A stretch of 64,000 nucleotides of DNA, from the NCBI GenBank assembly GCA_965198825.1, contig CBDAQB010000003.1:868001-932000 (forward strand). The letters run 5' to 3'. The translations under genes were made by a program, and so were the position numbers. This document shows, in pieces, positions 1 to 8,268 of this stretch. The notes under the pieces were generated by a model. It was not told the origin of the DNA, searched no databases, and saw only the letters and a list, made by a program, of their open reading frames with translations. Positions within the stretch are counted from its first letter, which is position 1. Every line of letters starts with the position of its first letter. This DNA is from BOG-908 sp965198825. GTDB lineage: Bacteria; Pseudomonadota; Alphaproteobacteria; Acetobacterales; Acetobacteraceae.

Positions 1-8
1 CGAACATG

Positions 9-43
9 CAAAAGTTTTTTGCTTCTTTTTTTCAAAAAAGAAG
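9..43. repeat. Family-1 repeat, right arm (cut by window edge)
   Basis: One 35-nt arm of the family-1 element: CAAAAGTTTTTTG followed by a self-complementary CTTC...GAAG hairpin. The matching left arm presumably lies before the window. The arm ends 8 bases from the metX stop codon on the opposite strand, so it probably serves as the metX 3' boundary. Confidence 0.85.
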
Positions 44-51
44 GACTTGCC

Positions 52-1203
52 TTACTTAATGCCAGCATGCTCTGCGCACCCAGACAAAAACCCCGACATA
101 GTGCGATGAAAATCCGGCTCATCGAGCAGAAAGGCGTCATGCCCCCGATCGGTCTCGATTTCGACAAAGCTGACGTTTGCCGCGGCGCGGTTGAGCGCGC
201 GGGCGACGTTGCGTGATTGCGCTGTAGGAAACAGCCAGTCGGAGGTGAAGGAGATGAGGCAGAAGCGGGTGCGTGTGCCATGGAAAGCGGCGGAGAGGTT
301 GCCGTCGTGCTCGGCGGCGAGGTCGAACCAGTCCATGGCGCGGGTGACGGTAAGGTAGGAGTTTGCGTCGAAGCGGCGGACGAAGCTGCTGCCCTGGTGG
401 CGCAGGTAGCTTTCCACTTCAAAGACTTCGCCGAACAGACCTGCGGAGTCTGATTGTTCGGGCGCGGTCGCCGGGCCGCGGGTGCGTCGGCCGAATTTGC
501 GATGCAGGGCTTCTTCGGAGAGGTAGGTGATGTGCGCCATCATGCGCGCGACGGCGAGGCCGCGCGCGGGCACACGGCCCTGTGCCCAGTATTGGCCGTT
601 GTTCCAGTCCGGATCAGCGAAGATTGCCTGGCGGCTGACTTCATTGAAGGCAATGTTCTGGGCGGAGTGGAGGGCGGCGGTGGCGATCGGCACGGCTGCG
701 AAGACGCGCTCGGGGAAGGTGGCGGCCCATTGCAGCACCTGCATGCCGCCCATGGAGCCGCCGATGACAGCGAAGAGTTTTTCAACGCCCAAGCGCGCCA
801 TCAGCATCTGTTGTGCGCGCACCATGTCGCGCAGGGTGATGGGTGGGAAATCGGTGCCCCACACGGTGCCGTCCGGCCGGGTGCTGCGGGGGCCGGTCGA
901 GCCCATGCAACCGCCCAAGACGTTGCTGCAGACAACGAAGAATCTGTCGGTGTCGATTGGGCAGCCGGGCCCTACGACATGTTCCCACCAGCCGGCCTTG
1001 CCGGTGACGGGCTGTGTTTCTGCGACATACTGGTCGCCGGTGAGGGCGTGGCAGACGAGGATGGCGTTCGAGCGGGCCTCGTTCAGGGCGCCGTAGGTGC
1101 GGTAGGCGAGGGCGAAGGGCGCCAGTGTCTGGCCGCAGTCGAGCAGCAGGCCGTCAGCGAAGACTTCCTGTTGGTGTTCGACATGGGGCAGGTTCTGGTC
1201 CAT
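52..1203 (-). CDS. metX: Homoserine O-acetyltransferase MetX
   Basis: Alpha/beta-hydrolase that acylates L-homoserine with acetyl-CoA (some family members use succinyl-CoA), the first committed step of methionine synthesis, in the cytoplasm. The 383-residue length is normal for the family. The nucleophile motif GGSMGG places the catalytic Ser near residue 150, and the SDWLFP (Asp) and DRGHDAFLLD (His) motifs near the C-terminus complete the triad. The ATG lies 9 bases after the pmbA stop, so it is probably the last gene of a thrC-M16-pmbA-metX transcript. MetW, a common metX partner, is not in view. Acyl-donor choice cannot be decided from what I can see. Confidence 0.95.
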   Translation of the reverse strand: MDQNLPHVEHQQEVFADGLLLDCGQTLAPFALAYRTYGALNEARSNAILVCHALTGDQYVAETQPVTGKAGWWEHVVGPGCPIDTDRFFVVCSNVLGGCMGSTGPRSTRPDGTVWGTDFPPITLRDMVRAQQMLMARLGVEKLFAVIGGSMGGMQVLQWAATFPERVFAAVPIATAALHSAQNIAFNEVSRQAIFADPDWNNGQYWAQGRVPARGLAVARMMAHITYLSEEALHRKFGRRTRGPATAPEQSDSAGLFGEVFEVESYLRHQGSSFVRRFDANSYLTVTRAMDWFDLAAEHDGNLSAAFHGTRTRFCLISFTSDWLFPTAQSRNVARALNRAAANVSFVEIETDRGHDAFLLDEPDFHRTMSGFLSGCAEHAGIK

Positions 1204-1212
1204 CGGCAGTCA

Positions 1213-2541
1213 TCAGGCCCCGGCGAGGGTCATGCCGTCGATACGGACGGTCGGCGCATCAGTGCCGCGGCGGAACACCAGGTCATTTGCCGGAATCATG
1301 TGCTGGAACATGTCGAGCAGATTGCCGGCAATGGTGATCTCGGCGACAGGTTCGGCGATCGCGCCATCGCGTATCATGAAGCCGGCAGCACCTCGGCTGT
1401 AGTCGCCTGTCATGCCATTGACGCTGCTGCCCATCATTTCGGTGACGTATAGCCCCTCCTTGATGTCGGCCATGAGATCGGCAGGGCTGACGCGGCCAGC
1501 GGCGAGATAGAGGTTCGTAGTCGAGGGCGAAGGCGGAGCGCCGGTGCCGCGCGCCGCGTGCCCAGTGCTGGCGAGGCCGAGCTGCTTGGCGCTACGCGAG
1601 TCGAGCACCCAGGTGGTGAGAACGCCATCGTCGATGAGCGCATGGGCTCGCGTGGGAACGCCCTCGCCATCGAACGTGCGTGAACGGGCGCCGCGAACCC
1701 GACGCGGATCATCGTGGACGTAAATGCCTTCTGCAAAGATCCGTTGACCCAGCTTGCCCTTCAGAAAGCTGGTGCCGCGCGCGATCGAAGCGCCATTGAT
1801 CGCGCCGGTGAGATGCGACAGCAGGCTGCTGGAGACGCGCGGATCATAGACGATAGGCAGGCGCGCGGTCTTTGCCTTGACGGGGTTCAGGCGCGCAATG
1901 GCGCGTTCGCCGGCGCTGTGGCCGATGGCGGCCGGATCGTCGAGATCGGCGAAATGGACGGTACTGTGATAATCATAGTCGCGCTGCATGCCGGTGCCTT
2001 CGCCGGCCACGACGCTTGCTGAAATCGAGTGGTTGGTGCGGGCGTAGTGGCCTGCAAACCCTGCGGATGTCGCGAGCCACACGTCGGATCTGCTAAAGCC
2101 GGCGCTGCCGCCTTCGGAGTTGGTAATACCGTGCACGGCTAGCGCCGCAGCTTCGGCGGCTTCGGCGCGCGAAAGTAGCAGAGACACTTCGGGCTCGACT
2201 TCATCGACGAGGTCTAGCGGGCCGAAATCCTCCGGTGGCGCCATCCGTTCGGCAAGGCCGGCGAGAGGATCATCGGGAACGACGCGCGCCATGGCGACAG
2301 CACGTTCGGCGAGGGCCGCAAAGCGCGCCGGATCGACGCTGCTGGCCGACACGATGGCGCTCTTGTCGCCGACGAACACACGCAGCCCGATGTCGCGCGA
2401 TTCGGAGCGTTCAAGATTGTCGGTCTGACCGAGCCGGCGCTCGACGCTGACAGAGGTGCGTGCGATCAGGACGGTGTCCGCGGCGTCGGCTCCTGCGGCG
2501 CGGGCGTGCGCCAGCAGGTCGTGCAGATGCTCCTGGCTCAC
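1213..2541 (-). CDS. pmbA: TldE/PmbA-family metalloprotease-like protein
   Basis: PmbA (TldE) is the non-catalytic partner of the TldD zinc protease; the heterodimer processes peptides such as microcin B17 in E. coli. The 442-residue length is typical. The N-terminal half has the family's degenerate repeat, and the conserved C-terminal block SSVNGMTGDYSRGAAGF is present around residues 390-406. TldD is not encoded in this window. Its ATG overlaps the stop of the upstream M16 peptidase gene by 4 bases, so the two are translationally coupled. The substrate here is unknown. Confidence 0.92.
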   Translation of the reverse strand: MSQEHLHDLLAHARAAGADAADTVLIARTSVSVERRLGQTDNLERSESRDIGLRVFVGDKSAIVSASSVDPARFAALAERAVAMARVVPDDPLAGLAERMAPPEDFGPLDLVDEVEPEVSLLLSRAEAAEAAALAVHGITNSEGGSAGFSRSDVWLATSAGFAGHYARTNHSISASVVAGEGTGMQRDYDYHSTVHFADLDDPAAIGHSAGERAIARLNPVKAKTARLPIVYDPRVSSSLLSHLTGAINGASIARGTSFLKGKLGQRIFAEGIYVHDDPRRVRGARSRTFDGEGVPTRAHALIDDGVLTTWVLDSRSAKQLGLASTGHAARGTGAPPSPSTTNLYLAAGRVSPADLMADIKEGLYVTEMMGSSVNGMTGDYSRGAAGFMIRDGAIAEPVAEITIAGNLLDMFQHMIPANDLVFRRGTDAPTVRIDGMTLAGA

Positions 2542-3803
2542 GCGGCAAGCCGGTCGGTGATGGAGGACAGGCCGGGCACACGCTTCGCAGGGCCCATGGT
2601 CGCCAGCGTCGGCACGCCGGTGAAGATGCGCGCGGCGGCGCGGCAGACGTCCTCGACGGTGACCGCCTCCAGCTTGGCGACAGTCTCGGCCGTGCTGATG
2701 ACGCGGCCGAAAATCTGCATCTGGCGCGACAGCTGCTCGCAGCGGCTGCCTGTGCTTTCCAGCGACATGAGAAGACCGGCCTTCACCTGCGCCTTGGCGC
2801 GGCGGATTTCGATCTCGTTTGCGTCGCGCTGAACACGGTGGAGTTCCTCGAGCGTGACCGGCACCAGCTCGGCCGCTTCCTTCTCGCCGGTGCCGGCATA
2901 GATGCCGAACAGCCCGCCATCGAGGTAAGGTGCCGCGAACGAGTAGATGGAATAAACCAGACCGCGCTTCTCGCGGATCTCCTGGAACAGACGCGACGAC
3001 ATGCCGCCGCCGAGCAGGGTGGAGAGCAGCATGGCGGGGTAGTAGTCGGGGTCGGAGTAGCTGACGGCGGGAAAGCCCAGGACGATATGCACCTGGTCGA
3101 GGTCGCGCTCCTCGCGGAACTCGCCGCCGCCGTAAAGGCCTGGTGCTACCGGCTTCGGCATGTCTGAAGGTAGATCGGCGAAATGCTGCTGCACGAGGTC
3201 AACGACGCGCTCGTGCTCGAGCGCGCCGGCGGCGGCGACCACGATGTTTCCGGCGGCATAGTTGCGGTGCATGTAGCCGGAAATGTCAGTGCGGCTCATG
3301 CCGCGGACGATCTCCTCGGTGCCGAGGACCGGCCGGCCCATCGGCTGGCTCGGGTAGGCCGCTTCCTGAAAATGGTCGAAGATGATGTCGTCGGGCGTGT
3401 CGTTCGCCTGGCCGATCTCCTGCAGGATGACGCCGCGCTCGCGCTCGATTTCGTCGTCGGCAAATACCGAGTGGGTGAGGATGTCGCCGATAATGTCGGC
3501 GCCGAGGCCGAGATCCTCCTTCAGCATCTTCACGTAATAGGCGGTCTGCTCGCGCGCCGTGTAGGCGTTGATGTGGCCGCCGACGTTCTCCACCGCCTCG
3601 GCGATCTCCGCGGCGGTGCGGCGCTCTGTGCCCTTGAAGGCCATATGCTCGAGGAAGTGCGAGACGCCGTTGTGGGAAGCCTCCTCGTTGCGCGTGCCGC
3701 TGGCGACATAGGCGCCGAAGGAGACGGTCTCGACGCGGTCCATGCGTTCGGTGACGACGACGAGGCCGCTCGGCAGGGTGGTCACGCGGACGGCGTCGTT
3801 CAT
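2538..3803 (-). CDS. M16-family zinc peptidase (processing-peptidase-like)
   Basis: Single-unit M16B metallopeptidase of 421 residues, resembling the mitochondrial processing peptidase beta subunit. The inverted zinc motif HFLEH sits at residues 49-53, with the downstream Glu region and an R/Y-containing C-terminal domain (GLVYSIYSF) as in active subunits. It overlaps thrC upstream and pmbA downstream by 4 bases each, giving a tight thrC-M16-pmbA-metX unit. This gene order is a common alphaproteobacterial arrangement as I remember it, but the physiological substrate is not established. No signal peptide is visible, so it is probably cytoplasmic. Confidence 0.92.
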   Translation of the reverse strand: MNDAVRVTTLPSGLVVVTERMDRVETVSFGAYVASGTRNEEASHNGVSHFLEHMAFKGTERRTAAEIAEAVENVGGHINAYTAREQTAYYVKMLKEDLGLGADIIGDILTHSVFADDEIERERGVILQEIGQANDTPDDIIFDHFQEAAYPSQPMGRPVLGTEEIVRGMSRTDISGYMHRNYAAGNIVVAAAGALEHERVVDLVQQHFADLPSDMPKPVAPGLYGGGEFREERDLDQVHIVLGFPAVSYSDPDYYPAMLLSTLLGGGMSSRLFQEIREKRGLVYSIYSFAAPYLDGGLFGIYAGTGEKEAAELVPVTLEELHRVQRDANEIEIRRAKAQVKAGLLMSLESTGSRCEQLSRQMQIFGRVISTAETVAKLEAVTVEDVCRAAARIFTGVPTLATMGPAKRVPGLSSITDRLAA

Positions 3804-5200
3804 GGGGTATTCCTCAAGGTGAAGGCGCGCACTGCGGCCTGGATGTGCGCCAGATCATTAGGCGCGACGGTAAATTTTTCTGCTCTCTCATATAGATCGG
3901 CAAGGTGCCGCGGCAGGGGGGGGCGCATTCCAGTGGCGGCCTGCATGGCGTCGGGGAATTTCGCCGGGTGCGCCGTCGCCGCCGCGATGGTCGGCACATG
4001 GGTGCAGGGATGCGCCGAAGCGGCGGCCAAGCCGATCGCCGTGTGAGGATCGGCGAGGTAGCCCGATTTATCCCAAAGCGAGCGGATCGCCGCCGTCGTG
4101 CCGGCGTCGTCCAATGCGAAGCCGGTGAACAACTCGGTCGCGTGGCGCCAGGCGCCTTCCGGCACGTCCATGCGCCCGGTGGCCGCAAACTCCGCCATGA
4201 TGCGCGCCGTCGCTTCCGCATCGCGGTTCAGCAGCTCGAACAGCAGGCGCTCGAAGTTGGAGCTGACGCCGATATCCATGCTCGGCGACAGGCTCGCCTC
4301 CACGGGGCGCTTCGACATGTCGTTGCCGGCCAGGAAGCGCGCCAGGATGTCGTTGCGGTTGCTGCCGACGATCAGCTTCGCCACAGGAAGCCCCATGCGG
4401 CGCGCGCCCCAGGCGGCGAGTACGTTGCCGAAATTCCCGGTCGGCACGGAGAACGCCACCTCGCGCTCCGGCGCGCCGAGTGCCAAAGCGGCGAAAACAT
4501 AGTAAGGGATCTGCGCTGCGATGCGCGCCCAGTTGATAGAATTCACCGCGGACAGCGACATCTCGCGGCGGAAATCCGCGTCGGCAAACATCGCCTTCAC
4601 CAGCGCCTGACAATCGTCGAAATCACCCTCGACCGCGATGTTGGCGACGTTGGAGGCCTGCACCGTCGTCATCTGCCGCCGCTGCACTTCGCTGGTCCGG
4701 CCGAGCGGATGAAGGACGACGATGTCCACGCGCGACCGGTCGCGGCACGCCTCGATGGCGGCCGACCCGGTGTCGCCAGATGTTGCCCCAACGATGGTGA
4801 TACGCTCGTTGCGCTCGGTGAGCACGTGGTCGAACAGCCGACCCAGCAGCTGCATCGCCAGGTCCTTGAACGCGAGCGTCGGTCCGTGGAAAAGCTCAAG
4901 CGCCCAGATGGCAGAATCCACCTGCACCATCGGCACGACGGCTGGATGGGTGAAGCCAGCGTAGGCCTCTTTGCAGAGCTGCTGAAGCGTGGCGAACGGA
5001 ATGCCATCGCCTACGAACGGCTGTATGACCCGCGCTGCCAGTTCCGCGTAGGGTAGGCCGCGCAACGCCCGCAGATCTCCCGCGGAGAAATGCGGCCAGG
5101 TCTCCGGCATGAAAAGGCCGCCGTCTTCGGCAAGGCCTGCCAGCAGGACCGAGGCGAAGTCGCGGGGCGCGGCGGCGCCTCGTGTAGAAAGGTAACGCAT
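3800..5200 (-). CDS. thrC: Threonine synthase
   Basis: PLP enzyme converting O-phospho-L-homoserine to L-threonine, the last step of threonine synthesis. The 466-residue length fits the long bacterial ThrC class. The PLP-binding lysine is K112 in the motif GPTLAFKDLAMQ, and the glycine-rich phosphate loop GATSGDTGSAA follows. The ATG at 5200 sits directly against the flank of a family-1 repeat: the bases upstream are CTTCCTTCCTG, with no recognisable Shine-Dalgarno. The gene therefore either uses weak initiation or gained the repeat after a better leader was lost. It heads the thrC-M16-pmbA-metX run. Confidence 0.95.
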   Translation of the reverse strand: MRYLSTRGAAAPRDFASVLLAGLAEDGGLFMPETWPHFSAGDLRALRGLPYAELAARVIQPFVGDGIPFATLQQLCKEAYAGFTHPAVVPMVQVDSAIWALELFHGPTLAFKDLAMQLLGRLFDHVLTERNERITIVGATSGDTGSAAIEACRDRSRVDIVVLHPLGRTSEVQRRQMTTVQASNVANIAVEGDFDDCQALVKAMFADADFRREMSLSAVNSINWARIAAQIPYYVFAALALGAPEREVAFSVPTGNFGNVLAAWGARRMGLPVAKLIVGSNRNDILARFLAGNDMSKRPVEASLSPSMDIGVSSNFERLLFELLNRDAEATARIMAEFAATGRMDVPEGAWRHATELFTGFALDDAGTTAAIRSLWDKSGYLADPHTAIGLAAASAHPCTHVPTIAAATAHPAKFPDAMQAATGMRPPLPRHLADLYERAEKFTVAPNDLAHIQAAVRAFTLRNTP

Positions 5201-5202
5201 CA

Positions 5203-5341
5203 GGAAGGAAGGACTTCTTTTTTGAAAAAAAGAAGCAAAAAACTTTTACACCTTGATGCAGGGCTCATCGTCAAACGCGGTAGCTCCACGCCACAGAAAT
5301 AAAAGTTTTTTGCTTCTTTTTTTCAAAAAAGAAGTCCTTCC
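5203..5341. repeat. Family-1 repeat, full copy
   Basis: Left arm 5214-5248, right arm 5301-5334, with the longest closing stem seen in the window: CAGGAAGGA on the left pairs with TCCTTCCTG (5335-5343) on the right. The centre matches other copies in inverted orientation. It lies between the end of the 79-residue gene and the start of thrC, both on the minus strand, so it occupies the thrC leader. Confidence 0.9.
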
Positions 5342-5350
5342 TGCGCTTTC

Positions 5351-5590
5351 TTAAATCCGCTCCTGCACCTTAGCCGGTGTCCGCGAAAGCGACTTAATGT
5401 CCGGCCGGGGCCGGCCGGAAGCGGCCGAGATCTCCCGGTCCTGCGCCTCGATATAGCCGCGTGCCGGCTCGTCTCCGTCGAGGCCGTTCAGCTCGGTGTA
5501 GGGCACGCGCCGGTTGGAGGTGCGGGTGCCGTCCACGTAGGTGACGTCGAAGCTGATGAAGGTGCTGAGAATTTTCTTCTTAGGCGGCAT
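5351..5590 (-). CDS. Small conserved-looking protein, 79 residues, unknown function
   Basis: Starts MPPKKKILSTFISFDVTYVDG and ends in a basic tail (SLSRTPAKVQERI). I chose the ATG at 5590 because a GAGGAG ribosome-binding site lies 7 bases upstream, inside the end of the preceding gene; a longer reading frame in the same phase runs antisense-like through that gene and is not credible. The beta-rich first half and charged second half give no recognisable domain, signal peptide or membrane segment. It overlaps the upstream 57-residue gene by 11 bases, which suggests coupled translation and a joint role. Confidence 0.72.
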   Translation of the reverse strand: MPPKKKILSTFISFDVTYVDGTRTSNRRVPYTELNGLDGDEPARGYIEAQDREISAASGRPRPDIKSLSRTPAKVQERI

Positions 5591-5753
5591 CGGTAGGCTC
5601 CTCGGGATCAGCCGCAGGCTCGGGCAGCGGCGGCTCGCCGGCGGCCAGGCGGCGCTTGGCCTCGGCTTTCTCGAGCCGCTTGGCCTCCTGCTTGGCTTCC
5701 TTGGCGCGCTCTCTCTCGGCGCGCTGGAAATTGTAATTGGGTTTGAAAACCAT
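5580..5753 (-). CDS. Small charged helical protein, 57 residues
   Basis: Reads MVFKPNYNFQRAERERAKEAK..., then alternating Lys/Glu/Arg/Ala typical of a single long helix, and finishes with a Pro/Glu-rich acidic tail (EPAADPEEPTDAA). A GGAAGG ribosome-binding site lies 5 bases before the ATG. No family function is known to me. Its stop overlaps the start of the 79-residue gene, and the pair sits 85 bases downstream of ltaE on the same strand. It is too short for most gene finders and would easily be missed. Confidence 0.7.
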   Translation of the reverse strand: MVFKPNYNFQRAERERAKEAKQEAKRLEKAEAKRRLAAGEPPLPEPAADPEEPTDAA

Positions 5754-5838
5754 GGCATCCTTCCGGGCGGCCGCTTTGGCCGGCCTCTATGACAGACAGA
5801 TGGCCCAGAGGCCACCACACGCACCGCATATGGGGATG

Positions 5839-6906
5839 CTAGGCAGCGGCGCCCACAGGCTGATGTGCGGCATGCTGAGCTGCGAGGGAGAGGAAGTTCT
5901 CGACCTCCTCGTCGCGCGTGGTGAAGGAGGTCACGAGGCGGATCACCGGCTCGGCAAACCCTTCCACTTCGATCCAGCGGTAGAAATGCGCACCGCTGGC
6001 CTCGAGGGCGTCGATCAGCTCCTCAGGCATCGCGACGAACAGCTCATTGGCTTGCACCTGCTGCACCAGGCGGACGCCAGGGATGCGCGATAGCCCCTCG
6101 GCAAGGCGCGAGGCGGCGCGGTTGGCGTGCCTTGCGCTGCGGAGCCAGAGGTCGTTCTCCACGAAGGCGCTGAGCTGGGCGGAGAGGTAGCGCATCTTCG
6201 ACCACAGGTGGCCGGCGCGCTTGCGGCGGCGCTCGAAGCCTGCGGCCAGCGCGGGGTTGAAGAACACGACGGCCTCGGCCGCCAGTGCGCCATTCTTGGT
6301 GGCACCGAAGGACAGCACGTCCACGCCGGCCTTCCAGGTGAGTTCGGCCGGGGTGCAGCCGGCATGGATGAGCGCGTTGGCGAAGCGGGCGCCATCCATG
6401 TGAAGGGCAAGGCCCTGGCGGCGACAGGCTTCACCGATCGCACCGACCTCGTCGGCCGCGTAAACGGTGCCCCATTCGGTGGCCTGCGTGATGCTGACGG
6501 CTTCGGGGAGCACGTGGTGCACGCCGCCGTCGATGGCCACGGCCATGGCGGTTTCGATCTGCATCGGCGTGATGCGGCCGGTCTTGGAAGGAAGGGTGAC
6601 GAGCTTGGCGCCGCCCATGAAGAATTCGGGTGCCCCGCATTCGTCCGTGGCGATGTGCGCCTCGTCGTAACAGAGCACGGCGCCGTAGGGCTTCACCAGG
6701 GTTGCAAGTGCGAGGGCATTGGCGGCCGTGCCTGTGCCGACCGGGTGGACCACGACGTCGGTTTCAAAGATGTCGCGCATTTTGGCGGCGAGGCCGGCGG
6801 TGAGCGGGTCGGCGCCGTAGGAAGAGACCGCGCCGCTGTTGGCGTCGGTGATAGCCTTCATGATTTCCGGAGCAACGGGCGCGGTGTTGTCGCTGGCAAA
6901 GTTCAT
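5839..6906 (-). CDS. ltaE: Low-specificity L-threonine aldolase
   Basis: PLP-dependent beta-eliminating lyase family (fold type I) that cleaves L-threonine or L-allo-threonine to glycine and acetaldehyde. The 355-residue length is normal. The PLP lysine is K204 in SFGATKNG, preceded by the cofactor Asp D171 in HMDGARFANA; the early S-D-N motif of the family is also present. It overlaps dapB by 4 bases. Together with dapB, thrC and metX it makes a local cluster around aspartate-family amino acids. Substrate stereospecificity cannot be read from the sequence. Confidence 0.92.
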   Translation of the reverse strand: MNFASDNTAPVAPEIMKAITDANSGAVSSYGADPLTAGLAAKMRDIFETDVVVHPVGTGTAANALALATLVKPYGAVLCYDEAHIATDECGAPEFFMGGAKLVTLPSKTGRITPMQIETAMAVAIDGGVHHVLPEAVSITQATEWGTVYAADEVGAIGEACRRQGLALHMDGARFANALIHAGCTPAELTWKAGVDVLSFGATKNGALAAEAVVFFNPALAAGFERRRKRAGHLWSKMRYLSAQLSAFVENDLWLRSARHANRAASRLAEGLSRIPGVRLVQQVQANELFVAMPEELIDALEASGAHFYRWIEVEGFAEPVIRLVTSFTTRDEEVENFLSLAAQHAAHQPVGAAA

Positions 6907-7601
6907 GGCGTCTTCGAAATCCCCATCACGTCGGTCATGCCATAGAGGCCGGGCGGCCGTCCCTGGACCCAGAAAGCCGCACGCACCGCACCTTGAGCGA
7001 ACATCCGCCGGTCCAGCGCCTTGTGGCCGAGGGTGATGTGTTCCGTCTCCCCTGCAAAAACCAGGGTATGCTCACCGACGACCTGACCCGCGCGCAGTGC
7101 GGCAAAGCCGATCGCACCATCCTTGCGCGGCCCGTCGGCCGGGCGGATTTCCATCGGCGCCCCCCGGCCCTCGGCCACCGCTCTGCCCAAAGCGAGCGCG
7201 GTGCCTGAGGGGCTATCGACCTTCTGGCGGTGGTGAATATCGAGGATTTCGGCGTCGTAGCTGTTGCCAGGCAGCGCTTCGCCGAGGCGCCGGGCGATGT
7301 CCAGGAGGAGCGTCACGCCCGCCGAAAAATTCGCCGCCTGCACCACGGGAATGCAGGCTGCGGCTTCGATCACAAGCTGTTGCTGCGCCTCTGTGAGCCC
7401 GGTGGTGCCGAGTATCCAGGCGGTCTTCGCTTCGGCAAGCTGCCTTGCATGGCCGGCGATCCGGTCGGGATGCGTGAAGTCAATGACGGCATCGCAGCGG
7501 CTCCAGGCATCATCTCCCGCGACGATTGCGCCCCCCGCTGCGGCGGCTTCCGCCACCAGCCGGCCCATGCGGCCGCCGATCCCTGCAACACCGATCTTCA
7601 T
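6903..7601 (-). CDS. dapB: 4-hydroxy-tetrahydrodipicolinate reductase
   Basis: NAD(P)H-dependent reductase in the diaminopimelate branch, needed for lysine and peptidoglycan. The N-terminal Rossmann motif GIGGRMGRLVAEA and the substrate/catalytic motif HHRQKVDSPSGTA are both clear. At 232 residues it is at the short end of the family (240-275), with no sign of truncation. It is the first gene of a minus-strand run (dapB-ltaE-small-small). A divergent DUF5872 gene begins about 105 bases away, so promoters for both should lie in that gap. Confidence 0.95.
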   Translation of the reverse strand: MKIGVAGIGGRMGRLVAEAAAAGGAIVAGDDAWSRCDAVIDFTHPDRIAGHARQLAEAKTAWILGTTGLTEAQQQLVIEAAACIPVVQAANFSAGVTLLLDIARRLGEALPGNSYDAEILDIHHRQKVDSPSGTALALGRAVAEGRGAPMEIRPADGPRKDGAIGFAALRAGQVVGEHTLVFAGETEHITLGHKALDRRMFAQGAVRAAFWVQGRPPGLYGMTDVMGISKTP

Positions 7602-7708
7602 GCGCCGCTTAAAGCATGGGCGTGTGGACGGACAAACCAGGGTGAAGCGCAGAACAGGCAGGTGTCGCGGGTGTTGCTGACAAGAGCAGCTTGGAAGGCG
7701 CGATCACC

Positions 7709-8206
7709 ATGGCAGGCACGGCGGAAAAGACCGACCCGAAACTCTGGGAGAAGGTGAAGCACGAGGTCACGGAAAGCGACAAAGGCGGCAAGCCTGGACA
7801 ATGGTCGGCGCGCAAGGCGCAGCTGTCGGTGCAGGAGTACAAGAAGGAGGGCGGCGGCTACAAAGGCGCCAAGGCCGCCGACAATCATCTTCACCAATGG
7901 ACCGAAGAGGATTGGGGCACGAAGTCCGGCAAGCAGTCGGGAGAGACGGGTGAGCGCTACCTGCCGAAAGCGGCGCGCGAGCACCTGACCGACAAGGAAT
8001 ATGCGGAGACCACTGCGAAGAAACGGCGGGATAGCCGGCAGGGAAAGCAGTTTTCGGCCCAACCCAAGGCGATCGCGAAGAAAACAGCGGCAGACCGCTC
8101 GACCGGCAAGACCACGCGCGCCGACCTCATGAAGCGTGCCGCTGCCGCCGGCATCAAGGGACGCTCGCGCATGACAAAGGACGAACTCGCCAAGGCGCTC
8201 GCCTGA
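7709..8206 (+). CDS. DUF5872 family protein with SAP-like C-terminus
   Basis: A very charged 165-residue protein. The N-terminal half (DPKLWEKVKHEVTESDKGGK and the following GQWSARKAQL block) matches my memory of the DUF5872 domain, small proteins of unknown function. The C-terminal 40 residues (TRADLMKRAAAAGIKGRSR, then MTKDELAKALA) form the helix-turn-helix pattern of SAP or Rho-N-like nucleic-acid-binding motifs. I took the ATG at 7709; a TTG 18 bases earlier is also possible. No signal peptide or membrane segment is seen. A 13-bp perfect stem-loop follows the stop. Confidence 0.8.
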   Translation: MAGTAEKTDPKLWEKVKHEVTESDKGGKPGQWSARKAQLSVQEYKKEGGGYKGAKAADNHLHQWTEEDWGTKSGKQSGETGERYLPKAAREHLTDKEYAETTAKKRRDSRQGKQFSAQPKAIAKKTAADRSTGKTTRADLMKRAAAAGIKGRSRMTKDELAKALA

Positions 8207-8236
8207 GCAATCGACGTGGAGAAGGGGAGAAAATGG

Positions 8237-8268
8237 AGCGGCGCAGTCGGGGGGGCGACTGCGCCGCT
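8237..8268. terminator. 13-bp perfect stem-loop after the DUF5872 gene
   Basis: The arms 8237-8249 and 8256-8268 are fully complementary (AGCGGCGCAGTCG and its reverse complement) around a G6 loop. On the plus strand no T-run follows, so termination there would be weak; on the minus strand TTTT follows the stem after two bases. It is best read as a transcript-end or mRNA-stabilising structure. Confidence 0.5.

Noticed and set aside
454..1452. Long plus-strand reading frame (332 codons) opposite metX and pmbA
   Set aside because: It is antisense to two clear conserved genes, has no ribosome-binding site and its translation has no protein-like motif. It is a by-product of GC-rich codon usage.
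3183..4046. Plus-strand frame of 287 codons opposite the M16 peptidase and thrC
   Set aside because: Antisense to two well-supported genes with catalytic motifs in place; no start context.
5351..5824. A 157-residue version of the small gene upstream of thrC
   Set aside because: The extra N-terminal 78 residues are an off-phase reading of the 57-residue gene; the ATG at 5590 with GAGGAG is much better supported.
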